Shown here piece after piece: positions 7,173 through 16,100 of a DNA stretch of 18,687 nt. Each line of letters opens with the position of its first letter. Positions within the stretch are counted from its first letter, which is position 1. The position numbers and the translations under genes were made by a program. The notes below the pieces were generated by a model. That model had not been told where the DNA came from. It did no database searches and saw nothing but the letters and a program-made list of their open reading frames with translations. Source of the stretch: Candidatus Woesearchaeota archaeon. GTDB taxonomy: Archaea > Nanobdellota > Nanobdellia > Woesearchaeales > DSVV01. Where the stretch lies: NCBI GenBank assembly GCA_016215305.1, contig JACRKI010000048.1, forward strand, positions 1-18,687, in the 5' to 3' direction.

Positions 7173-10100
7173 GATTATCCAGAAGTTAACACTGCATCAT
7201 TAACAGTAAGCACTTCATCAACTACATCAGCTAAAGTTCCAATACTTAAAAGAGGTTCTGAATGTGCAGTTGAAAAAAAACTCCGTTGTTGTGTAATACT
7301 TAAAACAACAACCCCCGCTGGAAGACCAATAACTGGTGCAAGCCATTCTGCTTCAAGCACAGCAGTAATAAATCCATCACAAGTAGAATACAAAATCAGC
7401 AAACAAGGAATAATAATCACTCCAAGATTAACAACTGAGTCATGCAGTCCTTCAGAAGTTGAAGCAGTTGATGGAAACGGAAATTCAGATTTAACAACTT
7501 GCACTCCTAGCTGTTCTGGCTGTTCCCAAATTCCTCTAGGCGCAGGAGTAATTCATCCTAACTTAGTGCCTCATAAAACACTGCTAAAATCAGATCCTGA
7601 AGACATAGAAGGACCTCCAATAACAACTCCTCCTCCAGAAAAATCATGTCCTAAAAAACCAAACCCTCAAGCATCACAAGAAATTTGTCCAACCGCTCAA
7701 ATTGAAGGTCTAGGTTTAGTAACTGCAGGAGACAAAATGTCTCTCGAATGTGTAAGAACTGGCAAAGGCAACAGGTGGGATTATGAAAGCTGCAAATGCG
7801 TGACAGACCCTTCACCGGAAGAACCACCAACAGCAACTTGTGTGCTTTATGAATCAAAAGAAATTGAAGTAAAAGAAACACAAGTTGAACCTTCACAAAA
7901 ACCATCAACAAATATTATAGCTCAATCAATACAAGAAATAAATTCAGCTCCAACAACTCAATCATCCTCAAAAATAGGCAGTGACGGAAAACCATTAACA
8001 GGAATAACTGGCTTAGCAGTCTCAATTGAACAATTACAAGAAAGCAAAGAACCCGTTCAAAGAATAAACAATGTCGACGGAACATTAACACTGGTTTATT
8101 CTGATAAGAGTCAAAAAGTAATAACATTCTATCCAGTAAAAGATGAAACAGGAGCAATATCTAGCGAGTCTTTCATTTCAAGAACAATCTCACCAGATGG
8201 CAAGTCAACAAAAAGAGAAAAATTAATTGGAAACAAAATAAAAGAAACATATTTTGACGGCACATCAATAATTTACGAAACACTACCCGATGACACAACA
8301 AGAACACTATCATACTCAGACCCTTCAAACAATTACATAGAAAACTATGAATACCTTGAAGACAACACGAGAAGAGTAACAAACAATTTAGGCGGAGGCT
8401 ACAAACTACAAAAAGAATACACCGACCAAGAAGGCAAAACAACATTCCGCAATTTAGAAGAATTAGATAAATTCGGAAGAACATTCAAGTACCAATACAT
8501 AACAAAAGAAATCAATGGAAAATCAAGAGAAATAACAATAATTCTAGACAAAAACAACGAAGTAATTGATTCATCATACAAAGAAGGATTCAAACCATTC
8601 AGTCTAGTTTGCAATCAAGAAAACAAAGATTACAAATGCACCCCTCCAGAACCAGAACAATACGAAGCAAAACAAAATGAAGACAGCTCAATAACTTACA
8701 CGAAAAAAGAAGGCGAACCATACTGGTACAAATGCAAGCAAATGTACGTCAAAGATCCTTCAAATGTTTTCGGAGGACAAAAAAAGACCTGCGTAATGCT
8801 GGAATCCCAAGGCAAATTCGACGAAAAAACCAACACATTTGACACTCAATTATACGAGTACGATTCAAAAACAGGCACGACAAAAACAACCAGCAAAAAC
8901 AATCCTAATGATATAACAATAACTAATCAAGTGTTAAATGAAGACGGAACTGTTGAAAGCTTAACATTGATGGCAACAACAGATTCAGGACAAAGATATT
9001 ACCCAAAAAAACAAAGTGATGGAACAATCTTGCATGAATTTGAAGATGGAACAAAACAATTACTAAGCAATAAAGGAGAAATAACCGCGTTCTGGAGCGA
9101 CACAGGAGAAAAAACAGAAGTATTAGGCAAAAACTCAGCAGGCCAAACAGAATACAAAGTATTAAGCAAAGACGGCTCAACAACATATTACAAAGAAGAC
9201 GGCAAAAATGCCGACGGCACAACACATTACTTCACAACAAAAACAATCAACAAAAACGGCGAAGAAATAATTAGAGAAAAAACATCTCAAGGATTCAAAG
9301 AAATAACTTACGTAGAAAAAGAAGGCAAAAAAGTCAAAAGAGAAACACAATACACTTATGACGAAAAAGGAAATGCAGCACCACAAAATTACAAAGATGA
9401 AGATGGACAAACAGGCGATTTCGTTGGAGGCCAGCAAAAAGAAATCACACAAAAATGCGGAGATAAAAAAGAAGATGATTGTGTATATGAATGGTTTGAA
9501 AATGATTACCAACTTAAAAAAATAGAAAAAAGTGACGGAAGCTACGAATCATACACGTACACAACTTATCAAGGAGTTCCACTAACTAGAGTGCAAAGAA
9601 TCGATGGAACATACTTTGTATTGCTTGAAGCTGAAAACAAAAAACAAGAAACAATAGAATTCTTTGACGGAGAAAATCACATTTGCACAGCAAAATTAAA
9701 AGACAACACGTATGTTCAATCAATATTATCAAACAAAAAAACATCACTAAGCCAATATGTCTACTTAAACCAAGAAACAAATAAAAAATTAGCAAGCCTA
9801 GGCATGAATCAAGACAGCAACCAATTCACTCTAAGATTCAAAAATGAAAAAGGTGAAACATTCAAGCAAACACCTTTAGAAAACGGATACTTAAAACTCG
9901 AACCAGACGATTCATTCAATTTCTTCAACAAAGAAATATACGCTCACCCCGCATATTACTCATACTTAAAAGAAAACTGCTATGCAGAACCAAAACAAGA
10001 AGAAAAAATAATTCAAGAAAACCTTCAAGCATATCAAGAGTATTTGAAACCAGAAAAACCACAACAAGAAACAAGCGGAGATGTACAATGTGTTTCAAAT

Positions 10101-13100
10101 GCAATAAACAAAGCAGGACAAGGCAAAGCAAAATTACCGGAACCAAAACTAGTCTATCAAATAACAGATCCGAAAAATAACAACAGAGTTGTAAGGGAAG
10201 CAATGCTAGAAGAAGTAGACGGTGAACAAGCAATTTATGATTATGTATACAAAGAAGAAAACCAATACTTAAGAATAAATGTTAAAGAAAAATCATGGGT
10301 AAAATACGAACAAAACAAACCCACATCTCAATTAATGAAACTTCAAACTTCAAACCAACTCACAGGCGAGCAAACAGTCCATACATCAGAAAAATTCGAT
10401 TACCAACTAGCCACGTTCTCAAATGAAGATTCACAAGTCTTCAAATGCAAAGAATACAAAACAGAAGATTACAAGCAACCACTAGCTTCAGAAATAGAAA
10501 CACCTTCTTCAACAGAATGTGAAACAAACCCAGAACTGTGCACTCCAAGTAAATGTCCTGATGAAAATTCACAAGTATGCGGAAGAGATGGAAAAACTTA
10601 CAAAAATAATTGCGAACTAAAATTAGCAGGAGCCAAAATATCCTACGAAGGAGCTTGTGAAACAATCTGTCAAACAAACGAAGACTGCAATTCGCAATCA
10701 GTCTGCGCAGACGGGACTCAATATTACCCAAAAATTTGCATAGAAAAATCTCGTGAAATAGAAAATGAAGACAGCACAACAGAAGAAGTCAAGTACAAAA
10801 CATGTGCTGTCAACCCGCAAGCTGCAACAATATGCTTAAGAGCAAAATGTCCTCCAGTAAGCGCAAGCAATACCTGCCCACAAGACACACTGTCAAAAGA
10901 AACATTCAACAATAACGGCTGCTTCACAGGATATCAATGCATTAATGCAAACGGCGGAATTACACCACCAATTCAAAGAACATGTCCAACACTAGAAGCA
11001 CCAACACCTCCAGTAGGCTACAAAGCAACACCAATCCTTGACACTAACAATTGCGTAGTAAGCTACAATATCAGACCACCAGAGTATCAACCAAAAGAAG
11101 AAAAACCAAACTTAGAAAAACCAGCCGGTGAAATAAATTGCGATCAAGTCTCAGTATGCAATGACGGAAGAGTAATTAAGCCATACATTAAATCAGGAAG
11201 TCAATGCATTTTGAACCCTGCAGAAAAATGTGAAGAAAGCCTGCTAACATACAATAGTGAAGTAGTAGATTACATAGATGAAGATAAAGATGGAAGAGTA
11301 GATATAGATAGCGACAATGTTGAAGATTCTGCATTAATAAAAAAAGTAAGTGAAACACGTGCAGAAGTTGTAAGAATACCTTTCGGAAGCAAAGACAACG
11401 ATCATGATAACGATGCAATCCCGGACTGGTTAGATATAGATAAATACAATACAGGAGTAATGTTCACGAAACCAGCATACTCAACACAAGAAGCACCAGA
11501 AGACAGAGACCAAGACAATAATAATGACGTAATGGAAATGCTTCTTGCAGGACCATTATACGCTCAAGGTAAAGGATACAATTTTGAAAATGACCAATTA
11601 AATAATTTAGTAAGCGATAAAGAAAGAACTTCATTCAGCTCAATAAAACACGCATTAACAAGTTATGCAGAATTAATTCCAGGATACTTAATACTAAAAC
11701 TACCATACACTTTAATGAGCAATCTAAGATGGAGTGCGCCCTCAGTTACAGGACTAGTATTCTTCCCAGCAGGACCAGATTCAGCATTCCCATCACCAAT
11801 AGTTGAAGAATTAAAAAGCGAAAAGAAAGACAAACCATTAGGATACGTTGACTACTTAAACAAAGCATACTTTAACGCAAACAAAATAATAGCAAACAAT
11901 GACCAATTAAGAGATTACGTAGATAACCACCTAAACCCAATTCTTGCAAAACTAGCATCGGTAAATGATAAATTAAAAGCATGCCAAAACTTTGACGTTA
12001 ACAAATTAAAAGCAGAAATAGAAGAAAATGCTAAAAAAATAAGCACTGACGCGCAAACAATAATTGATGACTCGAATTTAGAAACTGAATCAGTTAGAGA
12101 TTTCTTAAACAGCAAAGTAGAAGTTGCTTGGATGGCATTAAACGGCTACGATTACTGGCAGAACTACGTTGACAACTTAAAAAATGCAGGACAAAACTAC
12201 AAAAATGCAAAACAAAACTTACAAAATACTGAAAAAGTAAAATCCAGCGCAGAAGACGCAGCAAGACAAGCAACACAAAAACTAAGAGACCAACTTGAAG
12301 ATTACTTATCAAAAATGCCTCCTGAAAGAGCAGAAAAAGCTAGAGAAGCAGTAACACAATTCCTAGATGAGTTTAGCGGCCTAGTGGAAGATTTCGCTGC
12401 AGATCCGCAAAATCCAGAAAGAGGAGGCCAGTACAGAAGCGACTTAAGAAAAGTTCAAGGAGCATCTCAAAAAGCACAAAACCAACTAGACATATTCAGA
12501 AGAACATCTTACGAGTCATTACTAAAAGAATACGGAACACCAGAAGCAGTAGATCAAGCAAGACAACAATTACTTGGCAATTTAGACAACGCAAGAGACA
12601 TAGAAAAACAACTAAAAAATGCTGCAGGAACAATAAGCAGAATAAATCTTGACGGCCTGCAATCAAAACTGGGCACTTTACCTCCCGAATCAAAAGATGT
12701 AATAGGAAGCGTTCTCAATGATTACGGCAAAGTAATGGATTCATACTGGAGCGCTTACGGCCAAGAATCACAATTAAGAAATTTATACCAAACATGGTTC
12801 GGAGAAATAGAATCTCCACCAATAAATTATCCAACAGACATTAACAGCTTAAAAAATCAGCAAGGAGAGCAATTCAATAATTTCGCAGCCCAAGACATCC
12901 TGCGTGGAGTGCTTAAAGGAGAAATATCTTTAGATTCTGGAATAATACAAACAGATCAAAACGGACAAGCATTAGACATAACTCAAAAAGTTATGGACAA
13001 AATAAAGAGCGGAGAAAAATTAAGCGAAGAAGAAACAAGCTTATTACAAAAAGAAGTTAGAAATAAAGTTGAAAGTCAAGAGAAAAAATTACTAGATTCT

Positions 13101-16100
13101 TACGAAGATTACAGAGCGCAAAACAAAAAAGAAATCATGAAGCAAAGAGAGAAAGATCTAGAAAAAATGAAGCAAGAAAGAAAAGAAAAATTAGAACAAG
13201 AAATTCTTGACGCACAAATCAAAGCAGAAAAAGTAAAGACTTGGGATTGGGAAGCAGAAACAGAAGGATTATACGGATTGATTGACGTTTTAGAGATAAA
13301 ACTTGACGGAGTAAAAGACAAGAGAAATGAATACTTAAAACTAGCCCAAAAAATTATAATGCAAATACAAAAAATGGGCGGCGACTTCGGCAAAGCAAAA
13401 CTTCTTTACGGATTATTATCTATAGAAGCAACTAAAATAAGAAACGAAGGCCAACAAATGACCAAATTCATTAAAGACAAAAAAGGAGATTTAGCTCCTT
13501 CCAATCTATCTCCAGAAGAGAGAGCACAAAAATACACTTTGGAAACTTACCAAAAAATAAAAGAACAATTACAAAAATATGAAGACGAACTTAAACTTGC
13601 AAGCAAGAAAGGGGAGAAAGACAACTTAGAAGCAATGATTAAATTACAGAAAGAATTGCTCAAAAAAGTTTACTTCCAACTAGCTCACAATTATTTAGTG
13701 GCTCGAACTTATTATCACAAAGCATACATTGACTTAACAACAATGCAGAGCATCACTGCAAGCATGTTCCTGCTCAAATCATTCAGCTGCCAATTAGATG
13801 CTCAATTACAAGGAACACACTTAACGCAACCTCAAGAAGGCGCAGCACTGCCACTAGTTGGCTACGCAATAAACTCATGCTTAACAGGACCTTTAGCATC
13901 ATCATTAACAGGCATGCAAACAGCAGACATTGAACAACAAAAAAATATTCCAGAACAACAAGCAAGTCCTTGCAAAGTATGCACTGGAATAGACGGCACA
14001 CCTGCTTATTCTGAAGAAAGCTTATTCAGCCAAGACTACAAAGCGGTTGCTTCAGCTACAGGAATGCAAGTCAAAATACCTTCAACAAGAGTAGAACCAT
14101 TAACACCATCATCAAGAACAGATCACAGCATAACTCAAGAACCAAGAACAGCACAAAACATAGGCTCAACGAGCGGAGCTCCTCCAAGCATACCAACAAC
14201 AACTGTGAAAGCAGAAATACCTGCAGAAAAAGAAGCACCAATCTCTGTAGAAAAAATAGCCGCAGCAAAAGTATTATGCCCAGGAAAAGAAAATGAAAGA
14301 CTTGCAAGTGTCAACGGCGAATTAAGAGCAGTTGAAGCATGCCAGCCAGCAGAAATTCAAGGATTAACAATACCTCAAGAACAATTAGGACAAGCAGCTC
14401 AAAACATGAATTCGTGCTGGAATGAATACAACGAAAAATACTCAAGCGATGCATTTGATAAATTCAGAAATGAACAACTTGCAGGACTAAACGAAGCACT
14501 ACTGCAAGCAGGACTGCCAATTAAAGCAACCGATTGGAGCGATCTAAATAAACCAGTTTTCGCAACAGCAATAGGCGATCAATTAATAAAAATTGAAGAA
14601 GGAAAATTAGTAACACAAACAGGAGATACAGGAGTAAAAATAGACCAAGCACTAAATGCCCTGCAATCATTTACTGATGAAAAATTCACGAAACCATCAA
14701 GTGCAAAACAAGACCAGTGCGATCAAAAAAGCGTAGAGTACACTGATGTAATTCAAAAAGCAGCAAAAGAAGCAGGCTATTCAAGCGTACAAGTTAGCGG
14801 TTCAAAAGAAAAACCATCAGTCTTCGCAAAAACTACCGACGGCAAAGACGTCTACTTCACAGAAAAAGGAATCCCAGTAATTGCCGGAGGAAAAGTAAGC
14901 TCGGACTATGCAGTACTAAAAGATGGAACAAAAGCACCAATAGGCCTGGAACAAAACGGAATAGTTTACGATGTTCAAGACGGAGTCTTAGTTAAATGTG
15001 CAGTAGTTCCAAATAAAGATTATGAACAATACAGTGCTGCAGACAAAGCATGTCTAAGCAAAGCATACTTAGAAAACATAAAGCGGCAATTAATCGCTGC
15101 AGGAAAACTAGAAGAAGCATCAAATATCGCAGCACAGCAAGGACTGCTCACATCACAAGAACTAGCAAGCAGAGCTGGAGAATTACAAAAAGAAGCAAAA
15201 AAATTAGAAGATAAAGTTAAAGAAGCTTTAGGTGACACAAAAGAAAAATTAACAAATATATTACTAAGAGACGACTTGCAAAAATTACTCGATCAAGCCA
15301 AATCATTAAGAGAGCAAGCATCACAATTAACAGAACAAGCACTAAACGCTATAACCGATTCATTACAAGAAACACTTGACCTGAAAAAAATAGATTTCAA
15401 AGTAAACCTAGGCAATATTAAAGAAGCATTAAGTCTTGTGGGAATAAAAGAATACGATGAAGAATTCAAAAAAGATTCAAGGTATGCGGCATTCAAAGGA
15501 ATATTAAATCCATTACTCGTATCCAAATCACAAAACGACCTAAGTATTATAGGACAAAAATTAGAGAGTGATTCAATACAATTACAAAAAGACATAGAAA
15601 ACTTACAAAACCCATTCTATTACAGAGATAGAGCAAGAGAAGCTAAACAATTACTTGAAACATTAACGAAAAGAATGCTAGGCGAAGGAACATTAGAACA
15701 ACAATTGCTGGGAATGGGATATAATAGCGAAGACATAGAAAAAGTCATGACCGGATTCAAACAAATAATTTCAGGCTATGCATCTTTAAGTTCATTATCA
15801 TATAATTACAAGTTCGGAAGATTAGCAGACTATCACAGAGACTTAACAGAAGCAATGATAGAATATGACGGAGAAAGAAAACACTTAGAAAGCTTGCAAA
15901 CAGAATTTGCATCATTCATGAACGTAAAATTATCTAAAGATTCAAAAGAAACAGTTGCAGAAGAACTAGCTCACAGAATAAACGATATCAATGATAGGTC
16001 AAAAACAAGAGGCGACCAATCACAATCTCTAACAGACCTAAAAAAACTTTTCGATCCTTTACACAGTTCTGAAGAAAGATACGCTGAAGGAGTCTTAACA

